Part shown: positions 1 to 6,153 of the stretch, piece by piece
Layout of the letters: each line of letters opens with the position of its first letter
Numbering within the stretch: position 1 is the stretch's first letter
Assembly: GCA_049964535.1 (NCBI GenBank)
Contig: JBMFXG010000047.1
Span: forward strand, 1 to 15,212
Direction: 5' to 3'
DNA length: 15,212 nt
Source: JAJYZP01 sp049964535
GTDB lineage: Bacteria; Actinomycetota; Acidimicrobiia; Acidimicrobiales; Acidimicrobiaceae
Notes under the pieces: generated by a model
Databases searched by the model: none
What the model saw: only the letters and a program-made list of their open reading frames with translations
Told to the model about the DNA's origin: nothing
Translations under genes and position numbers: made by a program

Positions 1-33
1 TACAGGTGCTCCTGTCTCAGATCCATCTACGAC

Positions 34-52
34 AGGGCTAGCTAAAAGCCCT
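34..52. repeat. short inverted repeat (hairpin) downstream of the tRNA gene
   Basis: AGGGCT and AGCCCT form a perfect 6-bp stem with a 7-nt loop. It lies about 200 nt beyond the 3' end of the minus-strand tRNA. There is no T-run after it on either strand, so it is not a convincing intrinsic terminator. The rest of positions 1-249 shows no coding region, RNA or repeat that I can support. Confidence 0.3.
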
Positions 53-249
53 AGACCCCGCTAAATGCTGAAGAGCCACCTTACTTCGAGCGTAACCTTA
101 TCGAGCGTCTGTCTGACGGCAAGTCCGGGGGCGTGGGAACGATGATCAAAGGTCGACACAACCCGTAGATGACCCCGTTGGACTAGCGTTACCAAGCGCA
201 CGGGTCTACATCAATCAACGTGTACGAGGCGAGGACTGAGCATGACGGG

Positions 250-322
250 TGGAGGTGAAGGGATTCGAACCCTCGACCTCTACATTGCGAACGTAGCGCT
301 CTACCAACTGAGCTACACCCCC
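250..322 (-). tRNA. tRNA-Ala, anticodon CGC
   Basis: The minus strand folds as a 73-nt cloverleaf. The acceptor strand GGGGGTG pairs with CACCTCC, and the discriminator base is A. The pair at position 3:70 is G-U, the classic alanine identity element. The D arm begins GCTC, and the anticodon stem CTACG/TGTAG carries the loop TTCGCAA, so the anticodon is CGC, reading GCG codons. The T loop is the usual GGTTCGAATCC. The bases after A73 are CCC, so the CCA tail is not encoded. The gene sits 32 nt downstream of the small membrane-protein gene on the same strand. Confidence 0.96.
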
Positions 323-333
323 GTGGGCCAATA

Positions 334-339
334 ATCTTA
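334..339 (-). promoter_or_regulatory. possible -10 box for the tRNA-Ala gene
   Basis: TAAGAT on the minus strand lies 11 nt before the tRNA 5' end, in the short spacer after the preceding coding region. No good -35 hexamer was seen at the expected distance, so co-transcription with the upstream operon remains possible. Confidence 0.3.
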
Positions 340-354
340 TCCGCTCCACGGACG

Positions 355-831
355 TCAGGCAGTTAGCTTTTCGAAACTGTTGTTGCTCGTACGTGGTAGC
401 TCCTGGCCGCTTGTGGAGATGGCGTAACGCACTAAGCCTTGATGATGTGTGGCGTAGGCGACAAGTGTGAGGAAGAGCACGGCTGCAGATGCCGTCGTTG
501 CGGCAAGAAGGAGTCCGATCGTTCCGATTGCGATTGAACTGATCGCCGAGAGGAAGGTGACGATCAGTAGGGACCCTAGCGTTCGTCGCCGCCGTTGGTA
601 GGTCGCTGGGGAACGTCGAACGGCGTAGGTCTGACGGACTGTCGTGGAATTCAGGGAGATCGAAAAGTTGAGATCCATGGATCGGCACTGCTGGCCGAGA
701 ACGCTCAGCGAATTGCTAAATCGACCAACCGATGAGACACGCTTTCGATCTTTCCATCGGCCAACAAGGGGCACAATTGCGACGAGCGACCAGATTGCGA
801 CTATCAATATCAACATAAGTTTGGAACTCAT
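355..831 (-). CDS. SepX/GlpR-like three-TM membrane protein (candidate cell-division factor)
   Basis: The product is 158 aa. The ATG at 831 is chosen because AAAGGTG sits 5 nt upstream; an in-frame ATG 30 nt earlier lacks such a site. Residues 4-24 form an N-terminal membrane segment followed by a basic stretch and VGRFSNSLSVLG (residues 35-46). A cytoplasmic-looking linker runs to an Arg-rich patch (RRRR) near 80-83, then two adjacent hydrophobic segments (about 86-127) and a polar C-terminus. The N-terminal pattern (TM, P-x-x-x-R, then V-x-R-F-S-x-x-L) recalls the actinobacterial SepX (Streptomyces) and GlpR (Corynebacterium) proteins, membrane partners in divisome control; GlpR is the receptor of the MoeA-like protein Glp. 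A MoeA/Glp-like gene lies in the same operon, which supports the assignment. The protein is shorter than the Streptomyces and Corynebacterium proteins as I remember them. Homology is from memory; the division role is inferred. Confidence 0.65.
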   Translation of the reverse strand: MSSKLMLILIVAIWSLVAIVPLVGRWKDRKRVSSVGRFSNSLSVLGQQCRSMDLNFSISLNSTTVRQTYAVRRSPATYQRRRRTLGSLLIVTFLSAISSIAIGTIGLLLAATTASAAVLFLTLVAYATHHQGLVRYAISTSGQELPRTSNNSFEKLTA

Positions 832-911
832 AATTACACCTTTGTTGTTTGATGGTAGCACAGAAGAGAGCCGAGAGCGTGTTCAGTTTTCATTTTCGAG
901 GACGATGGACC

Positions 912-1418
912 TCAGAAACCTTGGTCTACTACGTCTTCGAAGCCCGGACGTTTCCAAATACCAGATCGGCCGCCGGTCTTCTCCCACAGTGCTAGATCTC
1001 CAATGACCATAGCACGATCGAAGGATTTGCACATGTCGTAGATGGTCAAAGCCGCGATGGAACACGCCGTCATGGCCTCCATTTCGACGCCGGTTCGGTC
1101 GATAGTCTCAACCTGAGATTCCACCTCAACGTAGTCGTCGCCGATCGTGAAATTGATGTAGACGGATCCGACAAGTAGGGGATGGCAGAGGGGGATCAGA
1201 TCAGCAGTTCTCTTCGCTGCCTGAATTCCCGCAATTCGAGCAGCGCCGAGAACATCGCCCTTGTTGATCGCATTATTTGCGACCTTTGCGGTTGTTTCGG
1301 GCATCATCGAAACTCGACATCTCGCGAGAGCTCGGCGATGCGTTGGGTCCTTTGGAGTGACGTCGACCATGCGAGCTCTTCCAAGAGGATCTAGGTGCGT
1401 GAGACCTGTTTCAGACAT
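912..1418 (-). CDS. moaC: cyclic pyranopterin monophosphate synthase MoaC
   Basis: The product is 168 aa, close to the usual family length. MoaC works after MoaA in the first step of molybdenum cofactor synthesis, turning 3',8-cyclo-7,8-dihydro-GTP into cyclic pyranopterin monophosphate in the cytosol. Family motifs are all visible: HLDPLGRARMVDV (8-20), LIPLCHPL (74-81), VETIDRTGVEMEA (103-115), MCKSFDRAM (129-137, with the catalytic-region Lys and Asp) and KTGGRSG (147-153). The start is ATG at 1418 with only a weak GGA upstream. It follows moaA after 47 nt on the same strand and precedes the SepX/GlpR-like gene by 80 nt, consistent with one operon. Confidence 0.96.
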   Translation of the reverse strand: MSETGLTHLDPLGRARMVDVTPKDPTHRRALARCRVSMMPETTAKVANNAINKGDVLGAARIAGIQAAKRTADLIPLCHPLLVGSVYINFTIGDDYVEVESQVETIDRTGVEMEAMTACSIAALTIYDMCKSFDRAMVIGDLALWEKTGGRSGIWKRPGFEDVVDQGF

Positions 1419-1465
1419 GTATCCAATGTAGGGCTCAACGGTGGGTACTACGTACGTATGACGAG

Positions 1466-2479
1466 CTATCCGCCGATTTGACTCATGGAACGCTTTGGGC
1501 GCAGAAAGTTGACGTTACCGATCGCGTGTCCAGCCCACTTCGTTCCGACGGCGGCCTCCAAGGCTGCAGCTATCTCGTCGGGACTACCACCACGTCGTAC
1601 AATGCTCTTGAGATCGTGTTCTTCAAGAGAGAAGAGGCAGGTGCGAATCTTTCCGTCCGCGGTCAACCTGATGCGATCACAGCTTTCGCAGAATGGCTTC
1701 GTGACCGATGCGATAACCCCAAACTCACCCTTGCCATCGTTGTAAAGGTATCTGCTTGCGGGTTCAGATCCTCGCTGGACTGCGGTGCAGGGATAGCGGG
1801 TCGAGATGGTCTCCACGATCTCCTCGGCAGGGAGCACCTGATCCATGGACCAGCTATTGTCGGCGTCAAGCGGCATGTACTCAATGAAGCGTGGGGTGAT
1901 ACCGCGCTCTCGCCCAAAAGTAGCGAAGTCGATAATTTCGTCCTCGTTGATCCCTCTCATGGCGACGATATTCAGCTTGATGGGATCGAAGCCAGCGTCG
2001 ATAGCGGCATCGATCCCATTGAGAACCTTGTCAAGCTGATTTCGACGAGTCATTTCAAAAAAGCGAGTTGGTGAGAAGGTGTCGAGCGAAATGTTGATTC
2101 TTCGTAATCCGGCAGTCCGCAACGCTCGAGCGTGAAGCCCCAGCGTTGCTCCGTTTGTCGTCAGGGCTAGGTCGACCGGCCTGTCTGTCCGTGGGTCTCG
2201 GAGTTCTGAGAGCATGGAGATAAGCACTGGGAGTTGAGCCCTCATGGTTGGTTCACCTCCGGTGAGCCGAATACCGTCAAACCCAAACCGTTCGACTCCA
2301 ACTCGCGCAATTGCTGTGATCTCTTCAAAGGTGAGTAGCTCGGGTCGTTCGAGCCACGTCATTCCTTCAGTGGGCATGCAGTACGTGCAACGAAAGTTGC
2401 AACGATCGGTGATGGATATGCGGAGGTCACGGACGACCCTCTGGTAGGGGTCGATTAATGGCCGTACGGGTTCGATCAC
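1466..2479 (-). CDS. moaA: GTP 3',8-cyclase MoaA (radical SAM)
   Basis: The product is 337 aa. MoaA rearranges GTP to 3',8-cyclo-7,8-dihydro-GTP, the substrate of MoaC encoded next door. The N-terminal radical-SAM cluster motif is C27-x3-C31-x2-C34, followed by the SAM-binding RLTGGEP (71-77). The second, GTP-binding [4Fe-4S] cluster ligands are C264, C267 and C281. The protein ends in the Gly-Gly tail (336-337) that is needed for catalysis in this family. The start is GTG at 2479, with AAGG 7 nt upstream overlapping the stop codon of the preceding moeA-like gene (spacing 9 nt), so translational coupling is likely. Confidence 0.97.
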   Translation of the reverse strand: MIEPVRPLIDPYQRVVRDLRISITDRCNFRCTYCMPTEGMTWLERPELLTFEEITAIARVGVERFGFDGIRLTGGEPTMRAQLPVLISMLSELRDPRTDRPVDLALTTNGATLGLHARALRTAGLRRINISLDTFSPTRFFEMTRRNQLDKVLNGIDAAIDAGFDPIKLNIVAMRGINEDEIIDFATFGRERGITPRFIEYMPLDADNSWSMDQVLPAEEIVETISTRYPCTAVQRGSEPASRYLYNDGKGEFGVIASVTKPFCESCDRIRLTADGKIRTCLFSLEEHDLKSIVRRGGSPDEIAAALEAAVGTKWAGHAIGNVNFLRPKRSMSQIGG

Positions 2480-2488
2480 AGTTCTACC

Positions 2489-3766
2489 TTACTCTTTGGT
2501 TTGAGAGAGGTTGATGTCCTCTGTGGATAAGGATGCCGGGTATGGCTGCCATTGATCAAGAACAAGAGTTGGACAGAGCTCGCCCTTTTGTACCTCTTTA
2601 CCTGGTTCGATGATTGCAAGAGCGTTTGCGCGAGCCATGGCTGAGAGAACGTGAGATCCTTGCTCACCACTCGATTGAATTGTCAGTTCGTCGTCAACGA
2701 TGGCGGCGTGTGTTCGGATGAAGCTCGTCCGACCGTCGTCTGAGCCACGGAGCAGCTCAAGCGTGCGTGCCTGTACGGGAGATTTGAATGGCAGGGTCGA
2801 ACCCATCATGGTTCGAAGGGCTGGACCGACGAGGAGCTCGAAGCTTACGAGGGCCGAGACCGGGTTACCTGGCAACGCAAAGAGAGGCGTAGATCCGATT
2901 AGTCCGAATGCGAAGGGCTTTGCGGGCCGTATGGCGATCTGCATCCAACGCATAGAGCCGTGTGACAGTTCCTTCAGTACGACCTTTGTGAGGTCGAAAT
3001 CGCCAACGCTGACTCCGCCGGAGGTGACGATTGCATCACAGGTCGTCGCCGCATTCTCGAACGCAGCGGCCAGAGCGTCTCGATCATCTCGGACGAGCCC
3101 AAGATCGACAGGTTCCGCCCCAAGTTGCGCCAATGCGGCCAGGAGCGAGGGTCGATTAGAGTCTCGGATATGGCCGTCGGAGAGCTCTCCACCGATTGAG
3201 AGCTCTGAACCTGTGGACAGGACGCCCACCCTCGGCCGGGGATAGACTAGAACCTCTTCGAGGCCGAGCGATGCGAAGACCCCGATTGTTGCGGGATTAA
3301 CCGGCGACCTCTCGGGAAGGAGCGGTTGGCCTCTTCGGAAGTCGCTACCTCGTCGCCGAATGTTTGCTCCTGCACCGACGCTGGCATTGACTTGGACCGA
3401 GGTTGCAGTCGGCGAACCGGTAGTGTCTTCCACCATCACAATGGCATCGGCGCCACTTGGTATCTTGGCTCCGGTCATGATGCGGACCGCTTGACCGCTC
3501 TCGAGGGGTCGAGTCGATATCGTTCCAGCGGCGATGGTTTCCGATACTTGGAGCACCACGGGAGTCGTCGGAGAGGCCCCGAGAAGATCGGCAGCATGGA
3601 CGGCATAGCCGTCGACTGCGGTGTTGTCGAATCCGGGAACGTCGAGAGAGCTGACGAGTTCTTCAGCGGTGAGCAATCCCAATGCTTGGTTGATCGGGAG
3701 TTGAACGGGTTCGAGAGGTCGAATATTTGAGAGAACGTACGCTTGAGCTTCGTGTAGAGAGATCAC
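2489..3766 (-). CDS. MoeA/gephyrin-family protein (molybdopterin molybdenumtransferase, or Glp)
   Basis: The product is 425 aa, the normal length for a MoeA. Family motifs in order: PGFDNTAVDGYA (44-55), RIMTGAKIPSGAD (95-107), SGGVSVGDFD (249-258, holding the conserved Asp residues) and ALPGNPVSA (297-305), then the C-terminal domain. MoeA inserts molybdate into adenylated molybdopterin. In actinobacteria a paralogue (Glp in Corynebacterium) instead binds FtsZ and the membrane receptor GlpR. Here the active-site motifs look intact and moaA and moaC follow, which argues for a cofactor role. A SepX/GlpR-like gene at the end of the same operon argues for Glp, and both may hold. The start is GTG at 3766, 4 nt past the preceding stop, with no strong ribosome binding site. 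Confidence 0.9.
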   Translation of the reverse strand: MISLHEAQAYVLSNIRPLEPVQLPINQALGLLTAEELVSSLDVPGFDNTAVDGYAVHAADLLGASPTTPVVLQVSETIAAGTISTRPLESGQAVRIMTGAKIPSGADAIVMVEDTTGSPTATSVQVNASVGAGANIRRRGSDFRRGQPLLPERSPVNPATIGVFASLGLEEVLVYPRPRVGVLSTGSELSIGGELSDGHIRDSNRPSLLAALAQLGAEPVDLGLVRDDRDALAAAFENAATTCDAIVTSGGVSVGDFDLTKVVLKELSHGSMRWMQIAIRPAKPFAFGLIGSTPLFALPGNPVSALVSFELLVGPALRTMMGSTLPFKSPVQARTLELLRGSDDGRTSFIRTHAAIVDDELTIQSSGEQGSHVLSAMARANALAIIEPGKEVQKGELCPTLVLDQWQPYPASLSTEDINLSQTKE

Positions 3767-3770
3767 ACCG

Positions 3771-4691
3771 TTAAGGTAGTGGATCGGGTAGAGAGTCTCT
3801 CGCCGCGTCCTTCAACGCCCTGCCGCAGGAGAGAGAAGAGAGAAGATCGAGAACGGTCTGACGAAGGTCTGGCCGTGAGAGCGCCATCTCGATCGTTGCT
3901 CGAAGATAATCGTTCTTGTTTCCGATATCGAATCGCATCTCTGAGAACGTAACGCCGATAATTTCCTGTTTCTCCAGGAGGCCACCGATTGCGTCCGTGA
4001 GTTGGATCTCGCCGTTTCTTCCCGGACGTGTTAGCTGAAGATACGTGAAGATCTCTGGCGTGAAGACGTATCGGCCGATAATGGCAAGATTGGAAGGCGC
4101 ATCGTTTGGCGTCGGTTTTTCTACGACACCTCGAATTCGGTAATGCGTTTCGCTTATGCGTTCGACGTCTACGCAGCCGTAGTTTGAGATCTCGGATGGC
4201 TTGACCTCCATAAGTGCTAGAACACTCTGTCCGTATTTGGAGTAGAGCTTCAGCATGTCTTGGAGCAGCGTGGAGCCTCGTTCCATGATGTCGTCTGCCA
4301 GCATGACCGCAAATGGCTCATTGGAGATGTGGGCTTGGGAAGCGAGGACGGCGTGGCCGAGACCGAGAGGCGCTCCTTGCCGGAGGTAGTGAATGTTACC
4401 GAGGTTGGCAATTTCTTTCACCTGGTGTAACTCAGCAGTTTTCTTGGCTTCCTCTAGGTAGTATTCGAGCTCGAACGATCGGTCAAAGTGATCCTCTATC
4501 GACCGCTTTCCACGGCCGGTGATGATCAAGATGTCATGGAGACCAGCGGCAACAGCTTCTTCAACCACATATTGGATTGAGGGCTTGTCAACAATGGGCA
4601 GCATCTCTTTCGGCTGTGCCTTCGTTGCCGGAAGAAATCGGGTTCCGAGTCCAGCGGCAGGTATGACAACTTTTGTAATTTGCTTTACCAC
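3771..4691 (-). CDS. galU: UTP--glucose-1-phosphate uridylyltransferase GalU
   Basis: The product is 306 aa. It makes UDP-glucose from UTP and glucose-1-phosphate, feeding cell-envelope and exopolysaccharide synthesis. The nucleotidyltransferase signature PAAGLGTRFLPATKAQPKEM occupies 11-30, GKRSIEDHFD 61-70, and the LADDI metal/nucleotide motif lies near residues 130-134. The start is GTG at 4691; in-frame TAG codons just upstream exclude a longer form, and no ribosome binding site sits at the usual distance. A TACAGT hexamer ends 6 nt before the GTG, so a leaderless mRNA is likely. It is the first gene of the operon galU, moeA-like, moaA, moaC, SepX/GlpR-like, and is divergent from the FmdB-family gene. 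Confidence 0.95.
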   Translation of the reverse strand: MVKQITKVVIPAAGLGTRFLPATKAQPKEMLPIVDKPSIQYVVEEAVAAGLHDILIITGRGKRSIEDHFDRSFELEYYLEEAKKTAELHQVKEIANLGNIHYLRQGAPLGLGHAVLASQAHISNEPFAVMLADDIMERGSTLLQDMLKLYSKYGQSVLALMEVKPSEISNYGCVDVERISETHYRIRGVVEKPTPNDAPSNLAIIGRYVFTPEIFTYLQLTRPGRNGEIQLTDAIGGLLEKQEIIGVTFSEMRFDIGNKNDYLRATIEMALSRPDLRQTVLDLLSSLSCGRALKDAARDSLPDPLP

Positions 4692-4697
4692 ATAGTT

Positions 4698-4703
4698 ACT
4701 GTA
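4698..4703 (-). promoter_or_regulatory. candidate -10 box for leaderless galU
   Basis: TACAGT (TANNNT pattern) on the minus strand is followed by 6 nt and then the GTG start of galU. That spacing would put the transcription start at or next to the start codon. No clear -35 element was recognised. Confidence 0.4.
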
Positions 4704-4772
4704 CTACTACTACACCTTCTCAGACCTACCGTGTGAACGATGTGAAGCCTCGACCGCACTTACACTCTAAAC

Positions 4773-4799
4773 TTAGCACTCATAACTCGTGAGTGCTAA
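4773..4799 (+). promoter_or_regulatory. CIRCE element, HrcA repressor operator
   Basis: TTAGCACTC, a 9-nt spacer, then GAGTGCTAA. Both arms match the CIRCE consensus at all 18 positions with the canonical 9-nt gap. It ends 19 nt before the GTG of the FmdB-family gene, so it would lie in or just before the 5' untranslated region. CIRCE is the binding site of the heat-shock repressor HrcA, normally found before groES-groEL, groEL2 or dnaK operons. A weak TACACT (4761-4766) upstream could be the -10 box it covers. The divergent galU start is 81 nt away, so galU could also be affected. Confidence 0.9.
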
Positions 4800-4818
4800 T
4801 AGATCATGGAGCGCAGCA

Positions 4819-5169
4819 GTGCCGACATACGAATATGCCTGTAAGACGTGCGAAAAACACTTTGACGTGGTGCAGTCGTTCACCGATGATCCGCTGACCA
4901 CTTGCCCGTCTTGTGGTGGAACGCTTCGTAAAGTTTTTGGTAATATTTCGATTTCGTTTAAAGGGTCGGGATTTTACAAGAATGACTCTCGGTCGACTCC
5001 AGTCTCATCATCGTCGGCATCTACTGCGTCAGCTTCCGACTCGAGCGCATCGAGTAGTTCTCTAGAGTCGTCGAAGACCGGTGACGGGGGCTCAGCTTCC
5101 AGCTCGAATACAGATAGTGGTTCGAGCTCCCCTGCTCCAGCTTCGACATCATCGACGGACGCTGCGTAG
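4819..5169 (+). CDS. FmdB-family zinc-ribbon protein with Ser-rich tail
   Basis: The product is 116 aa. The start is GTG at 4819, with GGAG 7 nt upstream; it begins MPTYEYAC, the standard FmdB-family N-terminus, so a longer in-frame form from 4789 is rejected. The zinc ribbon uses C8-x2-C11 and C28-x2-C31, followed by GTLRKVF and a short KGSGFYKND segment. From about residue 56 to the end it is low-complexity Ser/Thr/Ala/Asp. FmdB-family proteins are small putative regulators; the biochemical role is unknown. Divergence from galU is a common actinobacterial arrangement. The unusual part is the perfect CIRCE element directly upstream, implying heat-shock control by HrcA. Confidence 0.88.
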   Translation: MPTYEYACKTCEKHFDVVQSFTDDPLTTCPSCGGTLRKVFGNISISFKGSGFYKNDSRSTPVSSSSASTASASDSSASSSSLESSKTGDGGSASSSNTDSGSSSPAPASTSSTDAA

Positions 5170-5180
5170 CCGCTGCCGTT

Positions 5181-5208
5181 GATGCTTGAGATAGCAATCG
5201 GGAGCATC
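5181..5208. repeat. inverted repeat after the FmdB-family gene
   Basis: GATGCT and AGCATC make a perfect 6-bp stem with a 16-nt loop, 12 nt after the stop codon. It could help end the fmdB transcript but lacks a following T-run. Confidence 0.3.
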
Positions 5209-5215
5209 GTATCTT

Positions 5216-5236
5216 AGAGATGAGCTTGACATCTCT
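5216..5236. terminator. 7-bp hairpin in convergent spacer, possible bidirectional terminator
   Basis: AGAGATG and CATCTCT form a perfect 7-bp stem around a 7-nt loop, between the convergent fmdB and PHP genes. There is no T-run on either side, so a terminator role is weak. The loop contains the presumed boundary of the IS200/IS605-like right end described in the next entry. Confidence 0.3.
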
Positions 5237-5280
5237 CCCCCTCCTGCCTCCTTAGAGGTGGAAGCCTCCTAGATCCCAAC
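5223..5280 (-). mobile_element. possible orphan right end of an IS200/IS605-type element
   Basis: Read on the minus strand, a hairpin-like block CCACCTC-TAAG-GAGGCAG is followed by a purine-rich run and then ATGTCAAG. This layout (imperfect stem around TTTAG/TAAG, then GGGGA and a TCAA cleavage motif) resembles the right end and the 3' omegaRNA scaffold of IS200/IS605 tnpB elements. No TnpA or TnpB coding sequence is present; nearby short open stretches do not resemble TnpB. It may be a decayed remnant or a non-autonomous derivative. The call rests on remembered patterns only. Confidence 0.4.
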
Positions 5281-5360
5281 GGTCTTCCTCGGTCATGACA
5301 ATCGGGGGTATCCATCGCACTTGGGATCGGTATCGTCCTCGACGCCGGGGCAGTAGTGTG

Positions 5361-5408
5361 ACCGGTGAGCGGTGGTAAGAGTGGCCGCTAATGTTTCAGG
5401 CCACCGGT
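5361..5408. repeat. nested and competing inverted repeats downstream of the PHP gene
   Basis: The outer stem ACCGGTG/CACCGGT (5361-5367 with 5402-5408, 7 bp) stacks directly on an inner stem AGCGG/CCGCT (5368-5372 with 5385-5389). A third perfect stem, GTGGCC/GGCCAC (5381-5386 with 5399-5404), is incompatible with both. It lies 16 nt past the PHP gene stop and may act in termination or mRNA stability. No T-run follows. Confidence 0.4.
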
Positions 5409-5424
5409 GATGATTTGAGAGTTC

Positions 5425-6153
5425 TCAACTCGAGGAGCGGCTGTCGTGTGAAGGCACGATTCGGTCTGTCCAAGGTCGAGGAGGGTCGCTGTAACGGTAG
5501 TGGCGTGAGCCCTGGAAGAGCAGATCCTTGAGCTCTTGCCCCGATGTGGGAGGTCGGTCGATCGTGGTGTATGACGATCCTATCGCTGCGGGAACGTGGG
5601 CATCTGATGAAGCAGCCTCGGGGACTCGATGTCTGACGGCGATCTCGTGGGCCGTGTTCAGAAGTGATAGATCTCGAATTTTGGAGTTACCGGATTCGAT
5701 GACATCAACAAAGCCTTCGGAACAGAGTCGTTCAAGATCAGTGAAGGTTATCGATCGACGACTGGCATCTCCTGGATGAGGGACATACGTGATTCCACCT
5801 TGATGGCGTATCCTCGCTGCGGCATCGGCGAAGGTTAGCGTCGGTGGAATCGGTTCGCTGAGAAAGAGGCCGATGCACTCGCCTTCACGAGTTCGAAACT
5901 CCTGGCCGATGATGATTGGAGAGCCAAGATGTCTCTTAATTCGTTCGGCCTCCAAGATCGTGAGGTGGTCAGTTACTGCGATAGCGTCAAGTCCAGAGAG
6001 CTGGAACCCTTTGACATAGTCGTCGAAGGTCGTCGTCGAATCCCCCGATCTCCACGTATGTGTGTGAAGATCGAGACGAATCTCGGTCAGGTCTGATGGG
6101 GAAGCCAGGGCTCTCTCAACTAGTTGGTCTACGATCTTTCCACTCCGTATCAA
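5425..6153 (-). CDS. PHP-domain metal-dependent phosphoesterase
   Basis: The product is 242 aa. PHP-domain motifs are complete: DLHTHT (28-33), VTDH (60-63), GQE (83-85), PHPGD (126-130) and SSDAH (182-186), which together form the metal-binding cluster of the family. Such stand-alone PHP proteins hydrolyse phosphoesters (known examples act on nucleotides or phosphoamino acids); the substrate here cannot be read from the sequence. The start is taken as TTG at 6153, sharing TTGA with the tldE stop codon (4-nt overlap), with no good ribosome binding site, so translation probably couples to tldE. It is the last gene of the tldD-tldE-PHP operon. Confidence 0.85.
   Translation of the reverse strand: MIRSGKIVDQLVERALASPSDLTEIRLDLHTHTWRSGDSTTTFDDYVKGFQLSGLDAIAVTDHLTILEAERIKRHLGSPIIIGQEFRTREGECIGLFLSEPIPPTLTFADAAARIRHQGGITYVPHPGDASRRSITFTDLERLCSEGFVDVIESGNSKIRDLSLLNTAHEIAVRHRVPEAASSDAHVPAAIGSSYTTIDRPPTSGQELKDLLFQGSRHYRYSDPPRPWTDRIVPSHDSRSSS

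Noticed and set aside
1..26. Possible start of a minus-strand gene (ATG at 26) running off the left edge
   Set aside because: Only eight codons are visible and no convincing ribosome binding site precedes it.
34..52. Intrinsic terminator for the tRNA
   Set aside because: Stem of only 6 bp, nearly 200 nt away and without a T-run; listed only as a hairpin.
215..688. 157-codon minus-strand open frame across the tRNA gene
   Set aside because: It runs through the tRNA-Ala and overlaps the SepX/GlpR-like gene in another frame; the translation is Arg/Pro/Ser-rich with no family resemblance.
1478..2074. 198-codon plus-strand open frame
   Set aside because: Lies antisense within moaA, whose motifs are complete; no recognisable domain.
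2700..3245. 181-codon plus-strand open frame
   Set aside because: Antisense shadow of the MoeA-family gene; composition is Ser/Arg-rich, as expected of a shadow.
5290..5424. Remnant of a tnpB coding end on the minus strand
   Set aside because: Short open stretches here show no zinc-finger CxxC or RuvC-like residues typical of TnpB, so only the end-like motif is reported.
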